Source: Saprospiraceae bacterium (GTDB lineage Bacteria > Bacteroidota > Bacteroidia > Chitinophagales > Saprospiraceae). Taken from it: DNA of 64,000 bases. A program made the translations under genes and the position numbers. Numbering within the stretch: the first letter of the stretch is position 1; the number at the start of each line of letters is the position of its first letter. The notes beneath the pieces are model-generated. The model saw only the letters and a list, made by a program, of their open reading frames with translations, was not told the DNA's origin and ran no database searches. This document shows positions 45,146 to 54,144 of this stretch, in pieces. Location of the stretch: the NCBI GenBank assembly GCA_020436935.1, contig JAGQWX010000009.1:47746-111745 (forward strand), read 5' to 3'.

Positions 45146-45667
45146 ATGGCAAATCATAAAGAGGTAATATACGGTCTCTACAACGACGAGACAGAATTGC
45201 TCAGAGCTGTAAAGGCTGCTAAAAACCAGCACATCGAGATCATGGATGTGTACAGCCCGTTTCCGGTGCATGGACTTGATCCGATTTTGGGTCTTGAAGA
45301 ATCAAGACTCCACATCGCAGGATTTGTGTACGGTATGCTCGGTACCCTGACTGCATTCCTTGGGATGACCTGGATATTTACCAAAGACTGGCCGGTTATT
45401 TTTGGTGGTAAACCATACTGGTCAGTACCTGCATTCATTCCAATCACCTTCGAATTGACAGTATTGTTTGCGTCAATTGGTATGGTGGTGACATTTTATA
45501 TTGTGTCCGGAATGGGGCCTGGTATTACCAACAACTATCTTGACGACAGAATCACTGATGATAAATTCTGTATAGCTTTTGATAAGTCTGAGGTATCTGA
45601 ATCTGATGCTCAGGCATTTTTCCAAAGCACAGGCGCTGCAGAGGTGAACGTAAAACATATCAACTAA
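45146..45667 (+). CDS. actD: Alternative complex III subunit ActD (DUF3341)
   Basis: This is a 173-residue protein with an N-terminal cytoplasmic domain and two membrane helices (about 60-80 and 97-121). The start NHKEVIYGLYNDETELLRAV and the segment MDVYSPFPVHGLDPILGLEESRL are characteristic of DUF3341/ActD. It is a structural subunit of alternative complex III. Its stop lies 14 nt before actE. Confidence 0.92.
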   Translation: MANHKEVIYGLYNDETELLRAVKAAKNQHIEIMDVYSPFPVHGLDPILGLEESRLHIAGFVYGMLGTLTAFLGMTWIFTKDWPVIFGGKPYWSVPAFIPITFELTVLFASIGMVVTFYIVSGMGPGITNNYLDDRITDDKFCIAFDKSEVSESDAQAFFQSTGAAEVNVKHIN

Positions 45668-45681
45668 GAAAGTAGTATTCG

Positions 45682-46515
45682 ATGAAAAACATCTTTAAAA
45701 TATCTTTTCTGGTTGTATTGACGATGCTTTTTATACAAAGTTGTCAGCAACCCGGCAAAAATTCTACAGGTAGTGAATACATACCGGATATGGCACACTC
45801 TGTAGCCATAGACGCCAACACGTATGATTATTTCTACTACAACAGGTGGGGAACAAAAGAAGAGTACCATCAATTGGTAAGCCCACGAGTTCCTGTAAGG
45901 GGAAGTGTTCCAAGAAGCGATGCAGGTGCTATGTTGATTTCTGCAAATGACGGTATGAATTCACACCAGGGTAGGGCCATCCCTGCCAATGGAAGTGTTA
46001 CATATCCATATGCTGATTCTGAAGAAGGCAGAACTGCTGCAATGGCTGAAATACTGAAGAATCCATTTCCAATTACTGAGGCAGGATTGGCAAAGGGTAA
46101 AGAGCTGTACAATATTTATTGTGGCATTTGTCATGGTGAAAAAGGAGATGGTGCCGGATATTTAGTAAGAGAAGATGGTGGCAAATACCCTGTTCAGCCT
46201 GCTAATTTTACATTGGAAGAACATGTCAATGCGACCAACGGCAGGTATTATCACGCCATTTATTATGGAAGAAACCTCATGGGGTCTTATAAAGACAAAC
46301 TTTCTTATGAAGAAAGATGGCAAGTGATCCACTATATCAGGTCACTTCAGGCGACCAACCTCAAACTGGCGTACAGCGAAAAAGAAAATACCCTCAACAG
46401 TGTAGATATGCCATATGCAATGGTAATGAATACCATGACTGTGGATACTGTAAAAGAGGCACCTGCAGCAGATGATACCCATGCGGAAAGTGAACATAAA
46501 GCAGGTCAGCATTAA
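45682..46515 (+). CDS. actE: Alternative complex III monohaem cytochrome c lipoprotein ActE
   Basis: This is a 277-residue lipoprotein. The lipobox is FIQSCQQ (cysteine near residue 17). The cytochrome c domain carries one haem site, CGICHGEKGDGAG (about residue 151), with a distal methionine candidate in YGRNLMGSYKDKL. It is the likely exit point for electrons from complex III to the oxidase CuA centre. The C-terminal tail is His-rich (HAESEHKAGQH). Confidence 0.92.
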   Translation: MKNIFKISFLVVLTMLFIQSCQQPGKNSTGSEYIPDMAHSVAIDANTYDYFYYNRWGTKEEYHQLVSPRVPVRGSVPRSDAGAMLISANDGMNSHQGRAIPANGSVTYPYADSEEGRTAAMAEILKNPFPITEAGLAKGKELYNIYCGICHGEKGDGAGYLVREDGGKYPVQPANFTLEEHVNATNGRYYHAIYYGRNLMGSYKDKLSYEERWQVIHYIRSLQATNLKLAYSEKENTLNSVDMPYAMVMNTMTVDTVKEAPAADDTHAESEHKAGQH

Positions 46516-46545
46516 TAGCCATAATAAAAAGGATAAACTAGAGCG

Positions 46546-47862
46546 ATGAATCAATTTAATATTTCTCCGGGATTAAGAACAACACTTTTTGTGCTCATGG
46601 GACTTGGTCTGTTGAGCATGGGAATTACATGGTTTGGCGATGATGAATTGCATACGCGTTTTTGGAGCAACTTCCTCCACAACTCAGTATTCTTCACAGG
46701 TATCGCAGTTATGGCTTCATTTTTTATGGCTGCAAGTATATTGGCTTATGCCGGTTGGTACGTCGCTTTTAAAAGAGTATTTGAAGCAGTGACTGCTTTC
46801 CTTCCTTTCGGATTGGGATTGATGGTTATTCTTGGCATTGGCAATTATATGCATCTGCACCACCTGTACCACTGGACAGACGCTGCTGTTGTTGCTGAGG
46901 ACCCAATACTCAAGGGAAAAGCTGGATTTTTGAATCCCAACTTCTATATGATCGCAACTGTATTGTTTGTGGGCATTTATATCTTTTTGATCAATAAAAT
47001 CAAAGGTCTTTCGAGATCAGAAGATAATGCAGCTTCTGATAAAGATTTTAGCATCCATAAGAAACAAAGATTTTTTGCAGCGATTCTCCTGCCAGTGATT
47101 GGTTTTACCAGCGTAATACTCATTTGGCAATGGATCATGAGTGTTGACTCGCACTGGTACAGTACCATGTTTGCGTGGTATTGTCTGGCTTCTTTCTTTG
47201 TTTCTTTGATGTGTTTTGTAGCATTAACGCTTATTTACCTTAGAGGAAATGGATATTATCAGAATTTAAGCCAGCACCATATGCACGATGTTGGAAAATT
47301 CATCTTCGCATTCTCCATTTTCTGGACGTATTTGTGGTTCTCACAGTTCATGTTGATCTGGTATGCGAATGTTGGTGAAGAGACCATATATTTTAAAGAG
47401 AGATATGACAACTATCCAGTGCTGTTTTTTGCCAACATTGCGGTAAATTTTGTGTTACCCTTTATAGTGTTGCTAAGAAATGACACCAAGTATAAAACAG
47501 GTACACTCTCGTTTGTAGCCATCATAGTATTTTTATTCCACTGGATTGACTACTTCCTGATGATCAAACCTGGTGTATTGCATACTGCCCATGAAGTTAT
47601 GGGACACGGAGGCGAAGAAGCACATGGTGCAGCAGAACACGGTGCTGAAGCTGCTGGGCATGCAGTAGAAGCTGTTGCTGCCCACGGAGAGCACGCATCC
47701 AACATTGTCAGTGGATTTACAATCCCAGGCTTGTTGGAACTTGGTACAATGCTAGGCTTCCTTGGACTATTTGCATTTATTGTTTTGAACGCATTGTCTA
47801 AAGCTCCACTTACTCCAAAGAACGATCCTTACCTGGAAGAAAGCTTACACCACCACGTATAG
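46546..47862 (+). CDS. actF: Alternative complex III membrane subunit ActF
   Basis: This is a 438-residue membrane protein with about ten helices, related to ActC (the other quinone-site-like subunit). It carries a long insertion (about residues 345-390) between the last helices, rich in His, Ala, Glu and Gly (HEVMGHGGEEAHGAAEHG). This loop does not look like a helix of the core. Gap to coxB is 47 nt, so act and cox genes are probably one transcript. Confidence 0.9.
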   Translation: MNQFNISPGLRTTLFVLMGLGLLSMGITWFGDDELHTRFWSNFLHNSVFFTGIAVMASFFMAASILAYAGWYVAFKRVFEAVTAFLPFGLGLMVILGIGNYMHLHHLYHWTDAAVVAEDPILKGKAGFLNPNFYMIATVLFVGIYIFLINKIKGLSRSEDNAASDKDFSIHKKQRFFAAILLPVIGFTSVILIWQWIMSVDSHWYSTMFAWYCLASFFVSLMCFVALTLIYLRGNGYYQNLSQHHMHDVGKFIFAFSIFWTYLWFSQFMLIWYANVGEETIYFKERYDNYPVLFFANIAVNFVLPFIVLLRNDTKYKTGTLSFVAIIVFLFHWIDYFLMIKPGVLHTAHEVMGHGGEEAHGAAEHGAEAAGHAVEAVAAHGEHASNIVSGFTIPGLLELGTMLGFLGLFAFIVLNALSKAPLTPKNDPYLEESLHHHV

Positions 47863-47909
47863 GATTTGCAACTGAATAAAAATTAAATAAGAAAAATAAA
47901 TCTTTTAGG

Positions 47910-49427
47910 ATGTCTTACTTCATAGCATTAATTATACTCGCATTGATCGCCGTTGTGGCGCTGCAGATAGGCAGAGTGTCAGAGTTGTCTGCTCAAATAA
48001 GAGGCGAAGAAGAGGCTGAGTTGCAAAACAACAACTCAACCGGAGGATGGATGGTCATATTTGGCGTATTGTTCCTGATCGCAACAGTATGGTCAGCTGT
48101 GTACTACAAAGATGTCATGCTTGGATATGGTCCATGGGAGGCATCATCAGAGCATGGTAAAGAAGTAGATTCATTATTTAATGTGACCCTGTTGTTTACA
48201 GGAATAGTTTTTATTGCTACACAATGGCTCACATTTTATTATTCTTTCAAATATCGTGGAAAGAAAAACGGCAAAGCCCTTTTTCTTGCGCATGATACCA
48301 AACTGGAATTGATTTGGACTGCTATTCCCGCGGTCGTAATGGCATTCCTCGTAGTAAAAGGATTGGTAGTTTGGAACAATACCATGCTTGACCTTGATGA
48401 AGACGAACAAGCCATCAACATTGAAGCAACAGGTTACCAGTTTGCCTGGGACATCAGATATCCTGGCGCAGACAATGTCATTGGGCACAAAGACTTCAGA
48501 CTCATAGATATGGCAGTAAATCCACTTGGCGTTGACTACACAGATGACGCATCATTGGATGATATCATATTGGCTGGTTCGGATAAAATTGTTCTACCTG
48601 TAGATACTACAGTAAGAGTGAAAATCACCAGTAAGGATGTTCTTCACAACTTCTATCTTCCTCATTTCAGGGTAAAGATGGATGCCGTACCGGGTCTTCC
48701 TACTTACTTCATATTCAAGCCTACAAAAACTACGGCTCAGATGAGAGAAGAGCTAAGGGCTTATCCGGAATGGAATGAACCCTATGATCCTACAGATCCG
48801 GAAGGACCCAAAAAGTGGGAAAGCTTCAACTATGAGCTTGCTTGTGCGGAACTTTGTGGTAAAGGCCATTACAGTATGAGAAGGATTGTTGAGATAGTAG
48901 ATAGAGACACATACAAACAATGGTTAAAAGGCTTGAAGTCAACCTATCTTGCTAATATCAGGGGTACTGACGCAGATCCCAACAAAGGAAAAAGATTATT
49001 GCCTTTTGAAATCAAAGCCAGACAAACTGAACTTACCAAAGAGATCAGTGCAGCTGTTAAAGCCGACTCCAGCAATGCAGACGCAAAGATCATCAGATTC
49101 AAAAATGTTTACTACGAAACTGGTTCTTCAAACCTTGAGGCTGATTCATACTACGAATTGGATTATGCAGCAACTTTGTTGAACAAATATCCTGATATCC
49201 AGTTGGAAGTTGCAGGACATACCGATAATGTTGGTGACCCTGCTGCTAACAGAGCTTTGTCACTTCAAAGAGCCACCTCAGTAATGAACAGACTGATTGA
49301 AAAAGGTGTAAGTGCTGCCAGATTAAAAAGCGCCGGCTATGGCGATGCTTCTCCAATCGACAGCAATGATACTGAAGAAGGAAAAGCCAACAACCGAAGA
49401 ACCGAACTTAGAGTAATTTCTCAATAA
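47910..49427 (+). CDS. coxB: Cytochrome c oxidase subunit II with C-terminal OmpA-like domain
   Basis: This is a 505-residue protein. There are four hydrophobic helices (about 1-20, 45-66, 89-111 and 132-155), two more than in the canonical subunit. The CuA cupredoxin domain is complete: H246 (DVLHNFYLPHF) and C312-E314-C316-H320-M323 (CAELCGKGHYSM). From about residue 395 an OmpA/MotB-type peptidoglycan-binding domain follows: FKNVYYETGSSNLE, VAGHTDNVGDPAANRALS, then AGYGDASPIDSND and NNRRTELRV. In caa3 oxidases this place holds a cytochrome c domain. The frame is unbroken through both parts, and the C-terminus should be periplasmic, which suits peptidoglycan contact. Confidence 0.93.
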   Translation: MSYFIALIILALIAVVALQIGRVSELSAQIRGEEEAELQNNNSTGGWMVIFGVLFLIATVWSAVYYKDVMLGYGPWEASSEHGKEVDSLFNVTLLFTGIVFIATQWLTFYYSFKYRGKKNGKALFLAHDTKLELIWTAIPAVVMAFLVVKGLVVWNNTMLDLDEDEQAINIEATGYQFAWDIRYPGADNVIGHKDFRLIDMAVNPLGVDYTDDASLDDIILAGSDKIVLPVDTTVRVKITSKDVLHNFYLPHFRVKMDAVPGLPTYFIFKPTKTTAQMREELRAYPEWNEPYDPTDPEGPKKWESFNYELACAELCGKGHYSMRRIVEIVDRDTYKQWLKGLKSTYLANIRGTDADPNKGKRLLPFEIKARQTELTKEISAAVKADSSNADAKIIRFKNVYYETGSSNLEADSYYELDYAATLLNKYPDIQLEVAGHTDNVGDPAANRALSLQRATSVMNRLIEKGVSAARLKSAGYGDASPIDSNDTEEGKANNRRTELRVISQ

Positions 49428-49445
49428 GAAAAAGAAGAAGTCATC

Positions 49446-51287
49446 ATGATACAGACAGAATCAAAATATCAAGCTGATGTGCTCATTGAAGAGCAAGGAT
49501 TTGATGATCATTTTCACGATCACCACCACGGTGATAAATACCAGACCGGCTTCATTGGGCATTATGTCTTCTCAATGGACCACAAGGTAATTGCCAGACA
49601 GTTTTTGATTACCGGTATGATCTGGGCCATCATTGGTGCAGCAATGTCGGTGATTTTCAGGCTGCAACTTGGTTTTCCAGAAGAAAATCTGTTGTGGATA
49701 AAACCTTTATTGGGTAAATGGATAGAAGTTACGGATGGAGTTGGAAAACTTTCACCTGAATTCTACTATGCTTTGGTAACCATGCATGGAACCATACTGG
49801 TATTCTTTGTATTAACTGCGGGACTTTCCGGTACGTTCAGCAACTTGCTCATTCCATTGCAGATTGGAGCAAGAGATATGGCTTCACCATTTTTGAACAT
49901 GCTATCATACTGGTTTTTCTTTTTAGCCGGTATCATCATGTTTTACTCTCTTTTCCTTAATACAGGACCTTTTTCTGGTGGTTGGACAGCATATCCTCCA
50001 TTGAGTGCGCTGCCGCAAGCATCAACTGGTTCTGCTTCAGGTATGACATTGTGGTTGGTGAGCTTGACACTATTTGTGGTATCAGTACTGTTGGGAGGTA
50101 TCAACTACATCACTACTGTGCTTAACTTGAGAACAAAAGGCATGAGCCTTTTCAGAATGCCATTGACCATATGGGCGTTTTTCGTAACTGCAATTCTTGG
50201 TTTGTTGTCATTCCCGGTTCTGGCTTCAGGATTTTTCATGTTGATTTTCGACAGAAGTTTGGGTACCAGTTTTTATCTGAGCGATATATTTATTGGTGGA
50301 CAAGCATTGGATAGAGTTGGCGGTTCTCCGATCCTTTATCAGCATCTTTTCTGGTTCCTTGGTCACCCAGAGGTATACATCATCATCTTACCTGCGATGG
50401 GTATAGTTTCTGAGGTATTGGCAGTCCATTCAAGAAAGCCAATCTTTGGATACCGAGCCATGGTGTTCTCAATTCTTGCAATTGGATTTCTTTCATTTAT
50501 AGTATGGGCTCACCACATGTTTATGTCTGGTGTAAACCCATTCATTTCCAACTTCTTTGTATTCTTTACATTGATCATTGCCATCCCTTCAGCGGTGAAG
50601 GTATTCAACTGGATTACCACACTGTATGGAGGTAACATTCGCCTCAATACGGCGATGTTATTTGCAATTGGATTTATATCTATGTTTATTTCAGGTGGTT
50701 TGACAGGAATCTTTTTGGGTAACTCCAGTATAGATATCCAGATGCATGATACCTACTTTGTTGTGGCTCACTTCCACATAGTGATGGGTGTTGCCGCATT
50801 CTTTGGTATGTTTGCAGGTATTTATCACTGGTATCCAAAGATGTACGGAAGATTTATGAATGAAACAATAGGTAAAGTCCACTTTTGGGGAACAATGCTC
50901 TGCGCTTATTTGATATTCTGGCCTATGCACTACATTGGTATGGCGGGTGTTCCAAGAAGATATTACAGCTTTGATACTTTTGATGCATTCAAGCAGTTTT
51001 CTGACATGAATAAATTCATAACTGTAGCTGCAATTGTAGCATTTTTCGTTCAGCTGTTGTTTGTTTTAAACTTCTTCTATAGCATTTGGAAGGGTAAGAA
51101 AATGACAAAGCAGAATCCATATGATGCAACAACACTGGAGTGGACAACTCCAATTGAACCCATTCACGGTAACTGGCCAGGTAAAATACCTTCAGTACAC
51201 AGATGGGCATATGATTACAACAAGGATCAAAGAGAATATGTACCTCAATACATTCCTCTAGAGGAAGGAGAAGTAGGAGATCATTAA
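49446..51287 (+). CDS. coxA: Cytochrome c oxidase subunit I
   Basis: This is a 613-residue haem-copper oxidase with twelve helices. HLFWFLGHPEVYIIILP holds the CuB histidine cross-linked to tyrosine and the glutamate of the D channel (type A1), WAHHMFMSG the other CuB histidines, and VVAHFHIVMG the haem ligands. IAIPSAVKVFNW supplies the K-channel residues. The N-terminus is His-rich (HFHDHHHGDKYQ) ahead of helix I, which is not usual for the subunit. It reduces oxygen to water and pumps protons. ctaB follows after 20 nt. Confidence 0.96.
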   Translation: MIQTESKYQADVLIEEQGFDDHFHDHHHGDKYQTGFIGHYVFSMDHKVIARQFLITGMIWAIIGAAMSVIFRLQLGFPEENLLWIKPLLGKWIEVTDGVGKLSPEFYYALVTMHGTILVFFVLTAGLSGTFSNLLIPLQIGARDMASPFLNMLSYWFFFLAGIIMFYSLFLNTGPFSGGWTAYPPLSALPQASTGSASGMTLWLVSLTLFVVSVLLGGINYITTVLNLRTKGMSLFRMPLTIWAFFVTAILGLLSFPVLASGFFMLIFDRSLGTSFYLSDIFIGGQALDRVGGSPILYQHLFWFLGHPEVYIIILPAMGIVSEVLAVHSRKPIFGYRAMVFSILAIGFLSFIVWAHHMFMSGVNPFISNFFVFFTLIIAIPSAVKVFNWITTLYGGNIRLNTAMLFAIGFISMFISGGLTGIFLGNSSIDIQMHDTYFVVAHFHIVMGVAAFFGMFAGIYHWYPKMYGRFMNETIGKVHFWGTMLCAYLIFWPMHYIGMAGVPRRYYSFDTFDAFKQFSDMNKFITVAAIVAFFVQLLFVLNFFYSIWKGKKMTKQNPYDATTLEWTTPIEPIHGNWPGKIPSVHRWAYDYNKDQREYVPQYIPLEEGEVGDH

Positions 51288-51307
51288 TCGAAGAAACGGG
51301 GATAGGT

Positions 51308-52213
51308 TTGAATATTGAACAAAATAGAACGTCAGAGAGGGTGGAAGCAGTTGCCGTAAAAAGGCCTTCGCTTTTGAGTGAGTTATTGGCTCTTTCTAAA
51401 GTTAGGTTGTCTCTTACAGTTGTGATGAGCTCTGTATTGGGTCTGCTTCTTGCTTCAAATGGCAATTTTAGCTTCACATCTATGATTCTGCTGGCCTTGG
51501 GAGGATTTCTCATCACGGCAGCAGCCAACACAATGAACCAGGTACTGGAGAAAGACTTCGACAAATTTATGTCAAGAACTGCCGACAGACCATTGGCTGC
51601 CAACAGAATGAAAGTAGCAGACGCTGTTTTATTCGGAGGTCTGGCTTGCTTGGTAGGTACGATCATTTTGGCCACTTTCAACCCTTTGACAGCAGTTTTG
51701 GGTGTATTGTCATTCATCCTTTATTCTTACGTTTATACTCCACTCAAAAGATATAGTCCTGCTGCTGTTGCAATTGGAGCCATTCCGGGTGCACTACCGG
51801 TATTGATTGGTTGCACTGCCGTAGAAGGCAGTCTCAGCTGGTTGGCGGTTTGTCTGTTTTTTATTCAGTTTTTCTGGCAGTTTCCTCATTTTTGGTCCAT
51901 AGGCTTCCTTGGTTTTGAGGATTACAAGAAAGCTGGATTTAAGCTGATCCCGGAAAATGATGGCGAAATCGACAGAAGTATTTCGCTGAATGGCATGATA
52001 TACATTGGTTTGATTATACCTGCTATATATGGATTGTTCAGACTGGATTACATCAGTCTTTCAAGCTTGGTCGTTGGTCTTCTGATGACATTGGGCTTTT
52101 TGTATATGGCTTATAATTTTGACAGGAACTTTGACAGGAAGTCGGCATTACAGCTGATGTTCTTTTCATTTTTCTTTATCCCCGTTTTGTTGATTTCATT
52201 TTTAATCTTTTGA
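51308..52213 (+). CDS. ctaB: Protohaem IX farnesyltransferase (haem O synthase)
   Basis: This is a 301-residue UbiA-type prenyltransferase with about eight or nine helices. The prenyl-diphosphate motif is NQVLEKDFDKFMSRTADRPL and a second acidic motif lies in GFEDYKKAGFKLIPENDGE. It farnesylates haem B to haem O for the haem A oxidase encoded beside it. The start is TTG at 51308; the next in-frame ATG would remove the first helix, so TTG is preferred. Confidence 0.93.
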   Translation: MNIEQNRTSERVEAVAVKRPSLLSELLALSKVRLSLTVVMSSVLGLLLASNGNFSFTSMILLALGGFLITAAANTMNQVLEKDFDKFMSRTADRPLAANRMKVADAVLFGGLACLVGTIILATFNPLTAVLGVLSFILYSYVYTPLKRYSPAAVAIGAIPGALPVLIGCTAVEGSLSWLAVCLFFIQFFWQFPHFWSIGFLGFEDYKKAGFKLIPENDGEIDRSISLNGMIYIGLIIPAIYGLFRLDYISLSSLVVGLLMTLGFLYMAYNFDRNFDRKSALQLMFFSFFFIPVLLISFLIF

Positions 52214-52214
52214 T

Positions 52215-52799
52215 ATGATAGCACAAGAAGTAAAGATGGAAAGTAACAATTTTAGCAGGGTAAATCCCCAGCTTTTCTCGCTTTGGGTAGGTATGGCAAG
52301 CATTGTTATGCTTTTTGGAGCGATGACTTCAGCGTATATTGTTAAAAAGGGTGCAGGCAACTGGCTTGAATTTTCAGTTCCTTCTGTTTTTTATATCAGT
52401 ACAGCCGTAATAGTATTGAGTAGTGTTACCATGCATGCAGCACGTAATGCTTTCAGAAGATCACAGGAAGGAGCATATAAGTTTTTGATATTGGCCACTT
52501 TCATTCTGGGCCTTGCTTTTCTGGTACTGCAGTATCAAGGCTGGTCGCAATTGTATGGCAATGGTGTAGATTTGAAAACCAATGTTGCAGGATCATTTTT
52601 TTATTTGATTACCTGGTTTCATGCGGCCCATATCCTTGGAGGAATAGGTGCTTTGCTGGCTTCAGTAATCAATGCATATTCATTGAAATTTAAAGTAACA
52701 GATCATAGAAAAAACAGGGTAGAAATGCTAACGCATTACTGGCATTTTGTCGATGTGCTTTGGGTATACCTGCTTATTTTTCTGATTTATATTAAATAA
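52215..52799 (+). CDS. Cytochrome c oxidase subunit III-like protein, short form
   Basis: This is a 194-residue protein with five helices, matching the C-terminal helical bundle of subunit III (WFHAAHILGGIGALLASVIN, then HYWHFVDVLWVYLLIFLI). It starts one base after the ctaB stop; a second ATG at 52236 is also possible. Two subunit III-like genes in a row are normal in this phylum. It helps stabilise the oxidase and its proton uptake. Confidence 0.88.
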   Translation: MIAQEVKMESNNFSRVNPQLFSLWVGMASIVMLFGAMTSAYIVKKGAGNWLEFSVPSVFYISTAVIVLSSVTMHAARNAFRRSQEGAYKFLILATFILGLAFLVLQYQGWSQLYGNGVDLKTNVAGSFFYLITWFHAAHILGGIGALLASVINAYSLKFKVTDHRKNRVEMLTHYWHFVDVLWVYLLIFLIYIK

Positions 52800-52830
52800 C
52801 TAACATAAGTTCATTCTAATTTATCAAGTA

Positions 52831-53679
52831 ATGGCTTCAAACACAGTAGTTCATCAAGAAGAGAATACCGGCACACAATGGGGTGGAGGTAAGGAACCAT
52901 TTAAGGCCAGCTATGGAAAGCTGATGATGTGGTATTTCTTACTCTCGGATGCTTTTACATTCGCAGGATTTCTTATTGCTTATGGTGCATTGAGATTCAG
53001 TATGAAATCATGGCCTGTTCCTGATTTTGTATTCAGCTCCTTGCCTGGAGGAATTCATCACAAACCATTGATCTTCGTAACGATCATGACTTTCGTACTT
53101 CTTGCCAGCTCATTCACTATGGTGAGAGCCGTTCAGGAGGGTCATAGAGAGAACAAAAATGGTGTTGTTAAGTGGATGCTCATGACTGTAGTTGGAGGTT
53201 TGATGTTCTTGGGTTGTCAGGCTTGGGAGTGGACTACACTGATTGGCGGTGAACACATGTCTGTCACAGTAAATCCTTTTGGAACACATACTGAAGCTGG
53301 TGTTTACATGGAAGGAGATGGGCATGACATCAAAGAAGGTGACACCTTTAATGCAGGTCAGTCTTATTTGATCCATAAAGTGGACGGCGAATATCATCAG
53401 CTGGAGTATAAAGTAACTGAGGGTCCTGATGCAGGTAAGGTAAAGCAATTGTCTTTTGGTCCTAAGGCATTTGGTGCTCTGTTCTTTTTCATCACCGGCT
53501 TCCACGGATTTCACGTACTTTCAGGTGTAGCGTTCTTGTTGATCATCACCTTGAACGTTGCTACAGGGTTGTATGTAAAGAGGAAAAATGGTTATGAAAT
53601 GGTAGAAAAAATAGGTTTGTACTGGCACTTTGTGGATTTAGTGTGGGTATTTGTATTCCTATTGTTTTATCTACTCTAA
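52831..53679 (+). CDS. coxC: Cytochrome c oxidase subunit III with a periplasmic-type insertion
   Basis: This is a 282-residue subunit III. The helices, the FFFITGFHGFHVLSG motif and the final HFVDLVWVFVFLLFYLL are typical. Between helices at about residues 140-210 is a polar insertion (HTEAGVYMEGDGHDIKEGDT to VTEGPDAGKVKQ) absent from classical subunits. The gene lies 31 nt behind the short form, and both probably assemble with CoxA and CoxB. Confidence 0.9.
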   Translation: MASNTVVHQEENTGTQWGGGKEPFKASYGKLMMWYFLLSDAFTFAGFLIAYGALRFSMKSWPVPDFVFSSLPGGIHHKPLIFVTIMTFVLLASSFTMVRAVQEGHRENKNGVVKWMLMTVVGGLMFLGCQAWEWTTLIGGEHMSVTVNPFGTHTEAGVYMEGDGHDIKEGDTFNAGQSYLIHKVDGEYHQLEYKVTEGPDAGKVKQLSFGPKAFGALFFFITGFHGFHVLSGVAFLLIITLNVATGLYVKRKNGYEMVEKIGLYWHFVDLVWVFVFLLFYLL

Positions 53680-53709
53680 TTCAACTAATAAAAATTAAAG
53701 ACAAAAGTC

Positions 53710-54084
53710 ATGGCGCATTCATACGAAGCATCAAAAAAACTAGCTACTAAAACCATTACCATCCTTGCGATCATCACTGTATTTGAAGTGTTCTTTGCAT
53801 TGCTGGGTAAAGGTTATGTTATACACGGATTTCACTTGCCTCATTGGTTGGTTGGTGGAACAATGATTATCCTCAGTGTTGTAAAAGCATACCTCATCAT
53901 TTATGAGTTTATGCACATGAAGTACGAAGTACCAGCATTGGTTAAATCTGTATTGCTTCCTACTGCACTTTTGGTTTGGGCCATCATTGCATTTACCATG
54001 GAAGGAAATTACTGGAAGAACAGAAGGGTCAAGGACAAAGACAAAGTTGAAATTGCTCCCGTCCAGTCAATGGAAGAAAAATAA
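53710..54084 (+). CDS. Cytochrome c oxidase subunit IV family protein
   Basis: This is a 124-residue protein with three helices (about 15-33, 44-64, 76-97) and a basic C-terminus (KNRRVKDKDKVEI). The layout fits prokaryotic cytochrome c oxidase subunit IV (CoxD). It is the last gene before a strong terminator, which closes the main act-cox transcript. Confidence 0.85.
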   Translation: MAHSYEASKKLATKTITILAIITVFEVFFALLGKGYVIHGFHLPHWLVGGTMIILSVVKAYLIIYEFMHMKYEVPALVKSVLLPTALLVWAIIAFTMEGNYWKNRRVKDKDKVEIAPVQSMEEK

Positions 54085-54090
54085 ATTGAG

Positions 54091-54120
54091 AAAAAAAGCG
54101 AGCAAAAACTCGCTTTTTTT
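54091..54120 (+). terminator. Rho-independent terminator after the act-cox run
   Basis: A seven-A run leads into the stem GCGAG (54098-54102)/CTCGC (54109-54113), extended by A-T pairs, with a 6-nt loop and a T run at 54114-54120. The palindrome is nearly perfect. The Sco-like gene starts 25 nt later and may be read through or have its own promoter. Confidence 0.88.
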
Positions 54121-54144
54121 GTTTATATCAAAACACATCTTTGG

